A stretch of DNA of 64,000 bases from Pseudomonadota bacterium (GTDB taxonomy: Bacteria > Pseudomonadota > Gammaproteobacteria > Acidiferrobacterales > UBA6901): assembly GCA_021790335.1 (NCBI GenBank), contig JAJYEE010000009.1, forward strand, positions 1 through 64,000. Direction: 5' to 3'. The notes beneath the pieces are model-generated. The model ran no database searches and was not told the origin of the DNA. It saw only the letters and a list, made by a program, of their open reading frames with translations. Below are positions 16,982-26,476 of this stretch, piece after piece. Position 1 is the stretch's first letter. Each line of letters begins with the position of its first letter. Both the position numbers and the translations under genes were made by a program.

Positions 16982-18016
16982 ATGAGCCGCCGAACACCGA
17001 AAGCCGCAGTGAAACGCATGGCCGAGTTTGTGATGGCGAAGACGGCGCCGTTATTGTGGCGCACACGCGATCGCTCGCTGGTTGTACTCATGTACCACCG
17101 GGTACTTCCGCCCGGCGATTCCCGTCTCGAGCTGGAGCAGCCGGGAATGTATGTGCATCCCTCAACTTTGCGCCTCCACCTAGTGGCGCTGAAACGGCAC
17201 TTTCAGCCAGTTCAACTCGACCACTGGATTCAGGCGGCACGTGACAACGCCCCCCTACCGGAACGGGCGTTCGCTATCACCTTCGATGACGGATGGTCGG
17301 ACAATTTTGAGCACGCGTATCCCGTACTGGCCGCGGAAAATGTGCCAGCGACCATTTTCGTCGTATCTGACATGGTGGGCACAGGGCGCCTCTTCTGGCC
17401 GGAACGCCTGGGAACCCTGCTGCGACAGGGTTTGGCACGCCACGCAGCGCAGCTCTATTCCCTAAGTGAGTTCGCTTGGCTCCGCGCTCTCGATGCTCAA
17501 ATTCCGTCGTCCGTAGAGGAGTTGAACCCAGAGCGATTGGATCGAATCATCAACAATGCCAAGCTCGACGATGACGCCACGCTGTGCGCACGCGTCGATG
17601 ACATGGCCTCGAGCCTCGGTGATTCTGAATGCCCCCAGGAGGTCGAGCTTCTGGACTGGGAACAGATCCGCAAGATGGTACGCGGTGGATTGATCTCAAT
17701 CGGGTCACATACACGCCGACACATGCGCCTATCCGACGCACTGACCATAGAGCAGCTGCACGATGAGATCACCGGGTCCAAACACGTCATCGAAAGCAAC
17801 GCGGGCTGCGAAGTACGGCTATTCTGCTACCCCAACGGCGACGCAACCGCCGCTGCGCGCATGCTAGTTGCGGAAAACTATCTTGCCGCTTGCTCAACCA
17901 TGCCGGGTTGGCACAGCGTCCGGGGCGACCGCTATATGATCCGACGGATCGCCGTGCACCAGGACATTACCGGTGACGAGACGTCGTTCCTCGCGAGGCT
18001 GTCCGGATGGATCTAA
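16982..18016 (+). CDS. polysaccharide deacetylase family protein (CE4/NodB domain)
   Basis: A 344-residue NodB-homology protein. LVVLMYHRVLPP precedes the domain. The metal and catalytic motif TFDDGWSDNF sits at about residues 100-109. The second motif SHTRRHMRL supplies the two zinc-ligand His residues, and RLFCYPNGDA corresponds to the later substrate-groove motif. Such enzymes remove N- or O-acetyl groups from a polymer using a divalent metal. No signal peptide is evident, only a moderately hydrophobic N-terminus, so a membrane-proximal or cytoplasmic-side location is uncertain. It is convergent with the phosphatase gene that ends 28 bases beyond its stop. It is one of three distinct deacetylase genes in the island. 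Confidence 0.88.
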   Translation: MSRRTPKAAVKRMAEFVMAKTAPLLWRTRDRSLVVLMYHRVLPPGDSRLELEQPGMYVHPSTLRLHLVALKRHFQPVQLDHWIQAARDNAPLPERAFAITFDDGWSDNFEHAYPVLAAENVPATIFVVSDMVGTGRLFWPERLGTLLRQGLARHAAQLYSLSEFAWLRALDAQIPSSVEELNPERLDRIINNAKLDDDATLCARVDDMASSLGDSECPQEVELLDWEQIRKMVRGGLISIGSHTRRHMRLSDALTIEQLHDEITGSKHVIESNAGCEVRLFCYPNGDATAAARMLVAENYLAACSTMPGWHSVRGDRYMIRRIAVHQDITGDETSFLARLSGWI

Positions 18017-18044
18017 GATGCACGTCACCGCAGACCGCAACAAG

Positions 18045-18680
18045 TCATTTTCCAATCTGCCGCAGTATTCTGGCAATGCTCGAATCAATACGCGAATAAC
18101 AAGTCTGAAAATAGGCGTCGCCGCAACCGAATGGATCAGCAATATAGGGGTTCCCGGGACTGTCCCAGATTCCCAAAAGAGTAATCTGGGCCATTGAACT
18201 GCGCACGCGATCGATGCGTCGTAGCCGTTGTGCTTGCCATGGCTCCATGGCAACGAGCAGGTCCCCCGGGCCAATGTTCAAATCGTCTATGTGCTTGGCT
18301 ATATGTCCGCTGAGATCGACACCGCGCTGATCCGCGTTGCGAATAGCGTCGGGATTGGCGCACGCGCCGACTTGCGGCTTCAGACCTGCCGAAACAGCCG
18401 ACATCCGGCGGCCAGTCGCCACTGCCTCAGCATAGGGGCTACGGCAGATGTTTCCCATGCACACAAACACTAGGCGCTCGACGTGCGGCCAATTGATGCG
18501 TTCGAATCCCCTGCAGAACCCTATGCGGTACGCCAGCATGTACCGGAAGTGCGTCACCATCGCTCGATTGCGGCCGTGCCGCTGTGCAATCACTTCCTGC
18601 CATTTTCGCAACCTTGATTGAAGCGGTGCCATGGCAGCTGCGTATACCTTCGAGGCTAGCGGAATGACCCCTGTATTCAT
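18045..18680 (-). CDS. low-molecular-weight protein tyrosine phosphatase with an N-terminal extension
   Basis: A 211-residue protein whose catalytic domain begins at about residue 68. The P-loop VCMGNICRSP gives the CX5R motif with Cys74 and Arg80, and IADPFG near the C-terminus supplies the likely general acid Asp. In capsule and exopolysaccharide loci (Wzb type) this enzyme dephosphorylates the tyrosine kinase copolymerase and so controls chain length and export. No kinase gene lies in the window. The first 65 residues are basic and unusual for the family, whose members are about 150 residues. The start is nevertheless supported because ATG overlaps the stop of the upstream deacetylase in an ATGA junction (18677-18680), showing translational coupling. 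Confidence 0.85.
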   Translation of the reverse strand: MNTGVIPLASKVYAAAMAPLQSRLRKWQEVIAQRHGRNRAMVTHFRYMLAYRIGFCRGFERINWPHVERLVFVCMGNICRSPYAEAVATGRRMSAVSAGLKPQVGACANPDAIRNADQRGVDLSGHIAKHIDDLNIGPGDLLVAMEPWQAQRLRRIDRVRSSMAQITLLGIWDSPGNPYIADPFGCGDAYFQTCYSRIDSSIARILRQIGK

Positions 18681-19756
18681 GAGTTACGCGTCCCGGGACG
18701 CAGCAGCGTCTTGCCCCACTCAATCCATGTACTGTACTGCAGGAAGTCCTCCAGTGTCTCCGGAAAGACGAACCGGTCGAGCCGCCGCGGAAAGTCTCTA
18801 CGCTCCCGATCATTGCACAAACTTACATAGCCGGCATCAGACGTCACGAACGTGGACAACCCAGCATCGCTCAAGAACTCGATTTCGCGTGTTCCGAAAA
18901 GCCCACTCGGAAAATTAAAAACGGGTAAGGGCTCGGCCAGCTCGTGCCGCATGCGCTGCCAGGAACCCGTGATTTCGCCCCGCGCATGTTCGCTGGACAT
19001 GCCCGTCAGGATTTGATGGCTCACCGAATGTGGCCCGAAGGAGAAAAGCCCGGTGCGCTCGAGCGATCTGGCGTCGTCCCAACTCATGGGCGCATATGCG
19101 CGTGGCGCACGTTCCGGAATCGCCAACTCCGCGGCATCAGGCAGGGCGTCGAGCACAGCGAGGAGCTCCGGCTGCGCCATCGCCTTGCAGCGCAAGCGCA
19201 GATCTTCAACGGCGGAAAGGCGCTGTGCATCACTACGCAAATCATAGGATAGCGTCTGCGAATCGGTCCGAATCGTCACAGACGTGCGCGTCGTATGTCT
19301 GAACAAATACGCGATCTGGTCGTCCCAGGGCCACAAACTCCCGTCGACAAAGCCCGTAATCAGGAATATCGTTGCCGGGCAATCGTAGCGCCGGAACAGC
19401 GGTGCCGCGATTTCCGCCTGATCATAGGTTCCATCATCGAACGTAAACGCGACACTATGCCCCTTTGGAGGGGCGTCCCCGTTGAGATCCGCTATTAGCT
19501 CCGGGAGTGACACCAGCCGATAATTCTGGCGCCGCAAGCGTTGCAATATTGATTCTATGAACTGTATGGAGTGCCCATATATGCCCTGGGCTGGATCTTC
19601 GATACGGTGCATCATGAAAACCGTTCGCAAGCATCCGGTGAACGGGCTGAAAAATGTGCGCACTCTCGGGTGCGCGAGCGCGCGGATAACTACCTGCTTC
19701 AGAATGTTTTTTGTTCGATGAATCACAGTGGTAACCTGTGCCGCACTGCCGCACAT
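18677..19756 (-). CDS. polysaccharide deacetylase family protein (CE4/NodB domain)
   Basis: A 359-residue deacetylase, different from its neighbour at 17 kb. The N-terminal 45 residues are followed by TVFMMHRIED, then the metal motif AFTFDDGTYDQA at about residues 103-114. ATIFLITGFVDG and the His motif SFGPHSVSHQIL follow, and VFNFPSGLFGTREI is the later groove motif. It probably trims acetyl groups from the exopolysaccharide or a precursor. The start is uncertain: the ATG at 19756 is the longest, but internal codons a few residues later are equally possible. Its stop overlaps the start of the tyrosine phosphatase by 4 bases, so the two products are made together. Confidence 0.88.
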   Translation of the reverse strand: MCGSAAQVTTVIHRTKNILKQVVIRALAHPRVRTFFSPFTGCLRTVFMMHRIEDPAQGIYGHSIQFIESILQRLRRQNYRLVSLPELIADLNGDAPPKGHSVAFTFDDGTYDQAEIAAPLFRRYDCPATIFLITGFVDGSLWPWDDQIAYLFRHTTRTSVTIRTDSQTLSYDLRSDAQRLSAVEDLRLRCKAMAQPELLAVLDALPDAAELAIPERAPRAYAPMSWDDARSLERTGLFSFGPHSVSHQILTGMSSEHARGEITGSWQRMRHELAEPLPVFNFPSGLFGTREIEFLSDAGLSTFVTSDAGYVSLCNDRERRDFPRRLDRFVFPETLEDFLQYSTWIEWGKTLLRPGTRNS

Positions 19757-20083
19757 GCGGCAAGCCCCGCACTGATCTGGTCTACGAGAAGAACTTCCCC
19801 ACTCCGACGATATTTTGTCGCCCTAACGGTCATAGCAGTTGCGTCACCCCAGTGCATGAAAGAGACTTCGGGGCGAAAGGGAGACGGGTAGAGCTCGCGA
19901 TAGTTTTTTTGGCGGCTCGACCCTGCGCCTAACGTGACCCGCCGGGCTGACTCGCACCCCGGATTGCTTCCTTGTAAAAAGAGTGCACACCAAACAGGCC
20001 GAAGGCAGACACCCGCCTTCAGGCACTTTCAGCACCGGCACCCGCCCCCTTCCACCTTTCAGTGTAATCCGACAGGAGGGGGC
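19757..20083. other. intergenic region holding the left end of an IS110 element
   Basis: About 330 bases between the deacetylase start and the IS110 reading frame. The right part belongs to the IS: it carries GACAGGAGGGGGC just before the transposase ATG, a clear ribosome-binding site, and a C-rich leader. The exact left terminus cannot be placed, because IS110-family elements often lack terminal inverted repeats. The promoter of the deacetylase-phosphatase pair should lie in the left part, around 19780-19900. Confidence 0.4.
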
Positions 20084-21306
20084 ATGGAACTGGTGGCACT
20101 GTACAAGCGGGTGATTGGCCTCGACGTGCATCAGGCACGGATCACGGCCTGTGCGCTGATCGAGGAGACGGACGGAACGATGCGTATCGAGCAGCGGCAG
20201 TTTGGCGCCTTCAGGCGGGACCGCCGGGCGCTGGCCGAATGGGCGGCGGCGCTGCGTCCGGATGAAGTGGTCATGGAGAATACGGGCATTTACTGGAAGA
20301 GCCCGTATGCGGCGCTGGAGGCGGCAGGCATCCGGGCCAAGGTGGTAAATGCGCGACACGTGAAGAACGTGCCCGGACGCAAGACCGATGTCGGCGATGC
20401 TCAGTAGCTCGCAACACTCGCGTGGGCAGGTCTGCTGCGGGGCTCGTTCGTGCCCCCCGACGAAGCTGCGGGAGTTGCGCCTCATTGCCCGCCAACGGCA
20501 GAAGCTCATCGGGCAGCTCGCTGCCGAGAAGAACCGCCTGCACAAAGTGCTGACCGATCCCGGGATCCGTTTGGGGGTGGTGGTCTCCGACCTGCACGGC
20601 CAGTCAGAGCGCGTCATGGTGAAGGCGATCGTTGCCGGGCAACCACCCCCACGAGGTGCTCACACTGGCCAGCCGAAGACTCAAGGCCTCCCGCGAGGAA
20701 CTCTTCGATGCCCTGCAGGGCGACTTGACCCCCAGCCACCGTTTTGTCCTGGAGGAGCTCATGCGGCACATCGAGGGGATCGAGGCCCGTATCGCGCGCT
20801 TCGATGCCCGGTTGCTCGCTGAACTGGAAACCGAGCGCCATACCCTGGCGCTGTTGCAAACCCTCCCCGGTGTCGATCTCATCGGGGTCGCCCTGCTGCT
20901 GGTCGAGATCGGCACCGACATGGACGCCTTTGGCAGCGCCGATCGCCTCGCTTCCTGGGTCGGGCTGTGCCCCGGCAATAACGAATCCGCCGGCAAGCGC
21001 AAATCCGGGCGGGTACGTAAGGGCAATCCCCATGTCCGACGGCTCCTCTGCGAGTTCGCCCATGCCGCCCGCCGCGCCCGGTCGGTGCTCAAGTCGAAGT
21101 TCCAGGCGCTCCTTGCGCGACGCGGCCATAAACGCGCCATCGTCGCCATCGCCCACAAGCTCCTGCGCACGATCTTCTTCATGCTGAAGCGTGGCGAGCC
21201 CTACCGGGACCCGGCCACCGACTATGAAGCGCTTTCCGTACAACGCAACGCGCCGCGCTGGATCAAAGCCCTGACCAAGTTCGGCTTCATCCCAGCCAGC
21301 GCCTGA
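20084..21306 (+). pseudogene. IS110-family transposase, full length but broken by one nonsense and two +1 frameshifts
   Basis: The start MELVALYKRVIGLDVHQARI gives the first DEDD Asp, and VVMENTGIYWKSPY supplies the Glu region. The frame reads through VKNVPGRKTDVGDAQ to an in-frame TAG at 20405-20407. It then resumes LATLAWAGLLRGSF, shifts at a run of six C (about 20455), and shifts again at a run of five C (about 20647). The C-terminal part carries the Transposase_20 domain (TLPGVDLIGVALLLVEIG, SWVGLCPGNNESAGKRKSG) and ends at 21306. About 405 codons can be rebuilt. Bases 20436-21386 are repeated exactly at 29875-30825, including both extra C residues. Confidence 0.9.
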
Positions 21307-21386
21307 GCAGGGACAAGGTTGTCCGGCCGATGACCTTCGGCTGGTCAGGGGTGCGTTCGCCTTGAACATGGGTTCTTTCACGCTAA
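20436..21386 (+). repeat. 951-bp exact duplication, first copy (right part of IS110 element)
   Basis: This interval is identical, as far as I can read, to 29875-30825. It includes the 3' two thirds of the decayed transposase gene and about 80 bases after its stop, up to TTTCACGCTAA. The sharp right-hand end of the identity marks the right terminus of the IS. The left boundary lies inside the transposase gene, so the second copy is 5'-truncated. Confidence 0.9.
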
Positions 21387-21443
21387 AAAAATAAGCATAG
21401 CCGATCCAAACGACGTGGTCATCCAGCCTACACCCGGAAAGTT

Positions 21444-21830
21444 TCATAGCGGCATCCCTTCGTGCCACCCTATCTCTGATACCCACTTTGGATTGTCACC
21501 GATCTGGCACAATTGCTTGTGCACACGCCCTTGCGGTTTCCTCCCTTTTTGCAGCGGCCTTCTGGTGGCACCCGCACACTTGGCATAACTCCACACCAGT
21601 TCGTCTGGGTTGAGGTCTGGCATATAGCCTTTCAGAAAGTGTGCCATCAGACGGCCCTTTGTGCTGGCCACATGCTCTTTGACCATCGCCTTCTTGTGTG
21701 CGTGCAGCGCATCAACCACCCGGTGCCGCTGCTTCCTGCGGCGATACATCAGTTGCTTGCGCAGCTCGACAAACTATTCGCCCGTGAGCGCTGCCTTAAT
21801 TGAGGCTCGGTCGTCAAATCGACGACGCCA
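21444..21830 (-). pseudogene. IS630-family transposase C-terminal remnant
   Basis: Reading leftward, WRRRFDDRASIKAALTGE precedes an in-frame TAG, then FVELRKQLMYRRRKQRHRVV. VDALHAHKKAMVKEHVAS and HFLKGYMPDLNPDELVWSYA follow. These are the second and third DDE regions of IS630/Tc1-mariner-type transposases (VDGLPAHK and PDLNPDE in relatives). About 128 codons of an expected 340 remain, with a nonsense codon inside. The N-terminal helix-turn-helix half is missing. Confidence 0.8.
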
Positions 21831-21870
21831 TAGATTGTCAGCATGATGCGGCCCGATACTGACGGCAAAA

Positions 21871-22041
21871 CTATTGTTCGAACGCTGCCTGTGAGAGATA
21901 GGCGAACTTCAACCGGCGCCGTTGACGGTTGCAGAAGATCTCGATGTACTCTGCAATCTCATGCATCACCCGAGCGCGGGTCTCATGGCACCGGCGGCGC
22001 ACCAGTTCGTTCTTGACGTTTCCCCAGAAGCCATCCCCAGA
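21871..22041 (-). pseudogene. IS3-family OrfB C-terminal remnant
   Basis: The 56 codons read SGDGFWGNVKNELVRRRCHE, then EIAEYIEIFCNRQRRRLKFAYL and SQAAFEQ before TAG at 21873. This is the conserved end of IS3/IS2-type OrfB (KNELVHHRxYxTR, IExFYNRxRRHSxLGYxSPxxFE). It begins abruptly and has no preceding DDE core. It lies between the IS630 remnant and the flippase gene, and with them makes a 0.7-kb graveyard of dead mobile elements. Confidence 0.75.
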
Positions 22042-22136
22042 GTACGTTGTGCCCTATCGAAATCTCGAAAACATTCCGCTGCCCAGGTACTGAATTGATG
22101 CGCCAACGTTGCCCCGACACAGGGACACCGTCAAAC

Positions 22137-23621
22137 TCAAGATCCGTCAGCCCCAGAAAAAATCGCCATGACCGCCCTGGGGTTCCGGATTAATGCCACA
22201 ACCCGGGCACGTTCCTCTGGATCGAAAACCGGAAGTACCAGCAACAGACCAACGAATAACAGCATCTCCATCGCATGCACGGTAATCGCCCAGGCGAGAT
22301 ACTTCGGCACGAAAAGCGACAGCAAGTAGATCGCCATCGCCAGACCGGATATCTTAACGACCTTCCCCCACCGTAAACCCATGTCATAGGACGATTGCGA
22401 CACGCTATAGATCCACGCGAACCTCGCCGCAAAGCCGATCAGCGTCGCAACTGCCGCCCCGATCGCCCCGAAACGCGGTATCAGGATCATATACCCGAGA
22501 GCGGCCACCATCGCGGCTGCAATGGTCGAATAGAACCCATGCATCGTCTTGTTGTGAAGCAGCAGGCCGACATTCGAAAAGGAAGTCCAGGCCTGAAACA
22601 CGTACGCGGTGACAATCATCGGCACCACCTGATAAGCGTCCCAAAAGCGGTAGTTGGACATGACCCGCAATACGTCCTGAGCAAACACCGCAATGCCCAG
22701 AGCGCCGAAGATCAGCATCACGCTGACAACAACAAACGTCTTATTGAAAACGGCTTGTGGATCCGTGCTTTTCAGAACGACATAGCGCTGACTATCCCAG
22801 ATTGCGCCGAACGGGGCCCAACCCACGGCAAGCAGCATATAACCGAACCGGTACCCCAGGCTGTAGATGCCAACCTCCGAGATATTGGCGAAATGCCGAA
22901 GGAAATACCGGTCGCTGCTGGTGAAGAAAAACGTGGCTACGGCCGAAAGGACCAGCGGCCAACTGAACGCCGCCAGCTCGCGGGCCTTACTGCCCGAAAA
23001 CCGCAGCCCGATTCTCGACATGGTATAGCCCGCCAACACGATAAACATAATGGTTCCGGAGAGCAGGGCGCTGTAAATGACACCGGTCACCCGTAGGTGC
23101 TCGATCACGACGAAATAGATGTTGAAACTCAGCTGCAGCACAAGCCGCAGCGTGCTGAGCGCCACGAATGACCACGGACGTTGCTCCGCACGCAGACTGA
23201 TGAAGGCGAGCTCCACCAGTGCCGATAGCGGTAGCGTGATGCCGTACAGGCGCATCTCGCCGGCACGCTTGGTACTGCCGAACACCAGTAGCGAAAGATC
23301 CCTGCCGAAGCCCATCAGCAACAACAGCCCGCACAGCGTCAGACCCGCTACCATAATCAGGGCCGTAGATATTACCTCGTTCTTGTCTTTGGTTTCGGAG
23401 TAGCTCGCGTGATATCGAAATATTGCCTCCCCTACCCGCAGACCAAATACAACCGCGAACAGGTCGACCGTCGTGGACAGCAGTTCGATCACGCCATAGT
23501 CGGACGGATTCAGATGGCGCGTATAGATCGGCAACATGACTATGCTCGCCACGTTGCGCAATAGGGTGCCAACAGTGTAGATCGCCGTATGCCTGACCAG
23601 CGTTTGCGTTTCGCGTTTCAC
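22137..23621 (-). CDS. Wzx-type oligosaccharide flippase (MATE/MOP superfamily)
   Basis: A 494-residue integral membrane protein with about 12-14 hydrophobic segments. The N-terminus, TAIYTVGTLLRNVASIVMLP followed by IYTRHLNPSDYGVIEL, is typical of the polysaccharide_synt family. It should flip the undecaprenyl-linked repeat unit from the cytoplasmic to the periplasmic face for polymerisation. The start is a GTG at 23621 with only a weak ribosome-binding site. It lies 42 bases downstream of a GT4 gene in the minus-strand exopolysaccharide run, and its 3' end is bordered by transposase remnants, so a downstream partner (for example a Wzy polymerase) may have been lost. Confidence 0.88.
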   Translation of the reverse strand: MKRETQTLVRHTAIYTVGTLLRNVASIVMLPIYTRHLNPSDYGVIELLSTTVDLFAVVFGLRVGEAIFRYHASYSETKDKNEVISTALIMVAGLTLCGLLLLMGFGRDLSLLVFGSTKRAGEMRLYGITLPLSALVELAFISLRAEQRPWSFVALSTLRLVLQLSFNIYFVVIEHLRVTGVIYSALLSGTIMFIVLAGYTMSRIGLRFSGSKARELAAFSWPLVLSAVATFFFTSSDRYFLRHFANISEVGIYSLGYRFGYMLLAVGWAPFGAIWDSQRYVVLKSTDPQAVFNKTFVVVSVMLIFGALGIAVFAQDVLRVMSNYRFWDAYQVVPMIVTAYVFQAWTSFSNVGLLLHNKTMHGFYSTIAAAMVAALGYMILIPRFGAIGAAVATLIGFAARFAWIYSVSQSSYDMGLRWGKVVKISGLAMAIYLLSLFVPKYLAWAITVHAMEMLLFVGLLLVLPVFDPEERARVVALIRNPRAVMAIFSGADGS

Positions 23622-23663
23622 AGCGTTCTCAATCAGGCATGGCGGCGGGCGCGAGACAGCCGG

Positions 23664-24926
23664 TCATGGGTTGGCGCTGGGCGGTCGGTCATTCCTCAAC
23701 GCACGGCGATAGACCTGCTCCATCCGGCGTGCATACTCGTCCATATTGTATCTGCCGAGCACCTTGCGGCGTCCCAGCTCACCCATCTCGCGGCGCAGCC
23801 GTTCATCACCGAGTAAAGTCGAAATGGCTCGCGCCAGGGCGGGTGTGTCCGTCGGGTCCACGATCAGTCCGTCCTTCCCATCGTCGATGATTTCGCGCGG
23901 CGCGCCGAGATTCGACGCCACCACGGGAATTCCGCAGGCCATCGCTTCCGTAATCACCAGACCGAACGGTTCTGGGCTGATTGACGCATGAACGACCACG
24001 TCCATGATTCCGTACAGTTCGACGACTTTGTCGATGTAACCCGTAAAAATGAACCTGTCCGACAGGCCCTGTTGCCGAACGAGATCATGCAATTCGGCCC
24101 ACAGTGTCTGGTCTCCGTCCGAAACGTCCCCCACTACAAGAGCGACCGCGTCCGGCATGCCCCTCAGCACCTCGCTTGCTGCCAGTACGAACTCACGGTG
24201 ACCCTTCCATCTGACAATCCGTCCAAATATTCCGAAGACCCGTTGTGCCGACCCCAGGCCATACCGAGCCCTGACCGACCGCACGATGCCGGAATCAATA
24301 GTCATTGGTTCGGCAGGGTTGGGAATGAATTCGATCATCCGTTCCGGAACTCCCTTGCTCACCAGATCTTCTTTGATGTGGGAGGATACCGCCACGAAAC
24401 CATGCGCCCTGCGCGCGAGAAAGCGCTGCAGGAATCCGTGCTGGGCGGGGCCGTGGGCATGAACCACGAAGCAGCGCCCCAGCGCCCAGGCTACCAGCGC
24501 CGCCTCGACGTTATATAGTTCGTTGTTCAAATGAATCACATCTATCTTTCCGCGAACTATGCGCAAGCCGAGTCGCCATGCGTACACAGTATTCATCGCC
24601 ACCGAAATCAAAGAAATCCCATACATGACCGGGCGCGTGATGAGGTTGGACATGGGCATTCGGCGGAGCCAACGCGTTATCCGGGCATGATCCTCATAAC
24701 TGAGAGGATGCCTGACCACATCGACCTTCCCCCAATTCCCGAAATGGCTGCGCAGTATCGCTGTGTCCATCTCGCTTATCACTTGGCATTCGACCTTGGA
24801 AGCGTCGAGCGCCCGCACCAAGCGGGAGGCCACGATGATGGATCCGCCAAAAGCGGTCGCCTGATCAACGATCAGAACCCGGATTTTGTGTTCTTTCACT
24901 GCCCTGTTCCCAGCGCCGGTACGCAT
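23664..24926 (-). CDS. GT4-family glycosyltransferase
   Basis: A GT-B enzyme of about 420 residues. The domain begins IRVLIVDQATAFGGSIIVAS. The donor half carries VFGIFGRIVRWKGHREFVLA, ALVVGDVSDGD and SISPEPFGLVITEAMACGIPVVASN, with the E-x7-E type signature. The open frame continues to 25070, but those extra 48 residues look like non-coding translation. ATG at 24926 and GTG at 24899 (preceded by GGGAACAGGGCA) are the realistic starts. The product adds a sugar to the lipid-linked unit. It follows the FemAB gene and precedes the flippase gene in the same direction. Confidence 0.87.
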   Translation of the reverse strand: MRTGAGNRAVKEHKIRVLIVDQATAFGGSIIVASRLVRALDASKVECQVISEMDTAILRSHFGNWGKVDVVRHPLSYEDHARITRWLRRMPMSNLITRPVMYGISLISVAMNTVYAWRLGLRIVRGKIDVIHLNNELYNVEAALVAWALGRCFVVHAHGPAQHGFLQRFLARRAHGFVAVSSHIKEDLVSKGVPERMIEFIPNPAEPMTIDSGIVRSVRARYGLGSAQRVFGIFGRIVRWKGHREFVLAASEVLRGMPDAVALVVGDVSDGDQTLWAELHDLVRQQGLSDRFIFTGYIDKVVELYGIMDVVVHASISPEPFGLVITEAMACGIPVVASNLGAPREIIDDGKDGLIVDPTDTPALARAISTLLGDERLRREMGELGRRKVLGRYNMDEYARRMEQVYRRALRNDRPPSANP

Positions 24927-25199
24927 ACGTTCTTCCACGACGGCCTCTGCCGGTTGCGGTGTGCCATCGATCGTCGCTCGCCGCAGCGTCGGATCCATAA
25001 CCGCTTCGACCCAGCCACCGGTCCGAATGCGACGCCAGCCAGCCGCCCACCATTTGATATGAATTTGCAATTTCCGACCCGTTTTCCCGCCAAAACGCTC
25101 CTAACGTCGTTGCGGGCCAATGCCGCCCCTAACATTCACGACAGCCGAATTCCGCCGGACCGCGGCTGGCAGCTGTCGCCTGAGCCAAAGCAGAAGATG

Positions 25200-26315
25200 T
25201 CAGGGCAAATATTTGACAATTGACGGCCCCAATCTGTTCGCGACACAGACAGGCAGACGTCGCCAAGCGGCGATTGCCAGCCGGTACCGGGGGTTGTCGG
25301 GAGTAAGCTGCGGCATCTCGCGGTTTTCGGCCAGCCAGTAGTGCCAGTAGAGCTGCTGTTCCGAAGCTCCCCACTGTTTCTTGAATCGGTAGGTGCCGCT
25401 GCCGACGGAGCTTCTCCCGAAATCGAATATACGATATCCGTTTTCAATGGCCATCTTGAGCGTTTCGGCGTACAGCAGCATGTTGACGCCCAGCGAATTA
25501 TACTCCCGCAGGGACGACGCCCAAGGTATTTCGAGGCAATCCCGGAATCCAAGCAAGAATCCAGCCGCAACCGGCCGCCGCTTGTGCCGAACCAGCACGA
25601 TCGACGCATCTCCCGGGAGGGCGCGCAGGATCGCTTCGAAAAGAGAACGTGGATACACCGGCGTTCCAAGGTCCCGCATGTTGCGCGCGAACACTGCATA
25701 GAACTCGGACAGCAACTCCGCCCCGCCGCGCAGCACCTCGGCACCTTCTTTCTGCGGCCGTCGTATTTGCGCACGCAGTTTCCCGCCGAGCGCCCCCCAG
25801 AGATGATCATAAGTCCCGGGCAACGGCAACTGCATGACCACTTTGTCTGTCCGCACCTGCCAACCTTCATGCACAGCCGTATCACGGAATTCCACATGAT
25901 CGCACCCGATCCGCCGAGCTTCTGCGGCGGCCGCCAACATCAACTCCCGCGCAAGCGACTCAGACCGCGCCAGTGCGCCGCCGTAATTGAAGTACGGCAT
26001 CGAGACCAAATAGTCTCCGAACAAGCGGCTGCGTAGCCGCACCAACGGCAATACGCCCGACAGTCCCGTGGCGTCACGGGTGGCGAGGCGGATGATTTCA
26101 TGGCCGAATACATCATGAATCACTCCATGCCAGACCGACCGATGGTACAAGGTCGACTGCGGGTGATGCTCTACAAACGTGTCCCACTCGGCCACGGATC
26201 GAGCTTCAAGCGGCGCGACTTCGACACCTTCCTGCAGCCCGCCCGCGTCATGACAATCGGCGCGCGCTTCCGCCGCGCGGGTCTCCTGTTTGGCGTCAAA
26301 ACCAATCGTGTTCAT
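25200..26315 (-). CDS. FemAB-family protein of the XrtA/PEP-CTERM exopolysaccharide type
   Basis: A 371-residue protein with a tandem GNAT-like FemAB fold. VEHHPQSTLYHRSVWHGVIH near residue 48, YLVSMPYFNYGGALA, GAEVLRGGAELLSEFYAVFA and the C-terminal GYRIFDFGRSSVGSGTYRFK match the XrtA-associated subfamily (TIGR03019). Classical FemABX enzymes add amino acids from aminoacyl-tRNA to peptidoglycan precursors; this subfamily is presumed to add an aminoacyl or similar acyl group to the exopolysaccharide, but its reaction has not been firmly established as far as I know. GGGAAG directly precedes the ATG. It sits next to the XrtA-type deacetylase, the usual arrangement in these loci. Confidence 0.85.
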   Translation of the reverse strand: MNTIGFDAKQETRAAEARADCHDAGGLQEGVEVAPLEARSVAEWDTFVEHHPQSTLYHRSVWHGVIHDVFGHEIIRLATRDATGLSGVLPLVRLRSRLFGDYLVSMPYFNYGGALARSESLARELMLAAAAEARRIGCDHVEFRDTAVHEGWQVRTDKVVMQLPLPGTYDHLWGALGGKLRAQIRRPQKEGAEVLRGGAELLSEFYAVFARNMRDLGTPVYPRSLFEAILRALPGDASIVLVRHKRRPVAAGFLLGFRDCLEIPWASSLREYNSLGVNMLLYAETLKMAIENGYRIFDFGRSSVGSGTYRFKKQWGASEQQLYWHYWLAENREMPQLTPDNPRYRLAIAAWRRLPVCVANRLGPSIVKYLP

Positions 26316-26476
26316 CTTCCCGGGTTTGTCCCGTCCTGCGACGCAGAAGTCTTGTCAAATAGACCGGATGTCAGGTCATTCAGCTTATTGCCACGGACTA
26401 ACATGCGGTGTCTCACGGACTGCCATACCTTTCCATGCCGTTGCAGCTGGCACACCGTCCTGCCACCTCATTCTAT

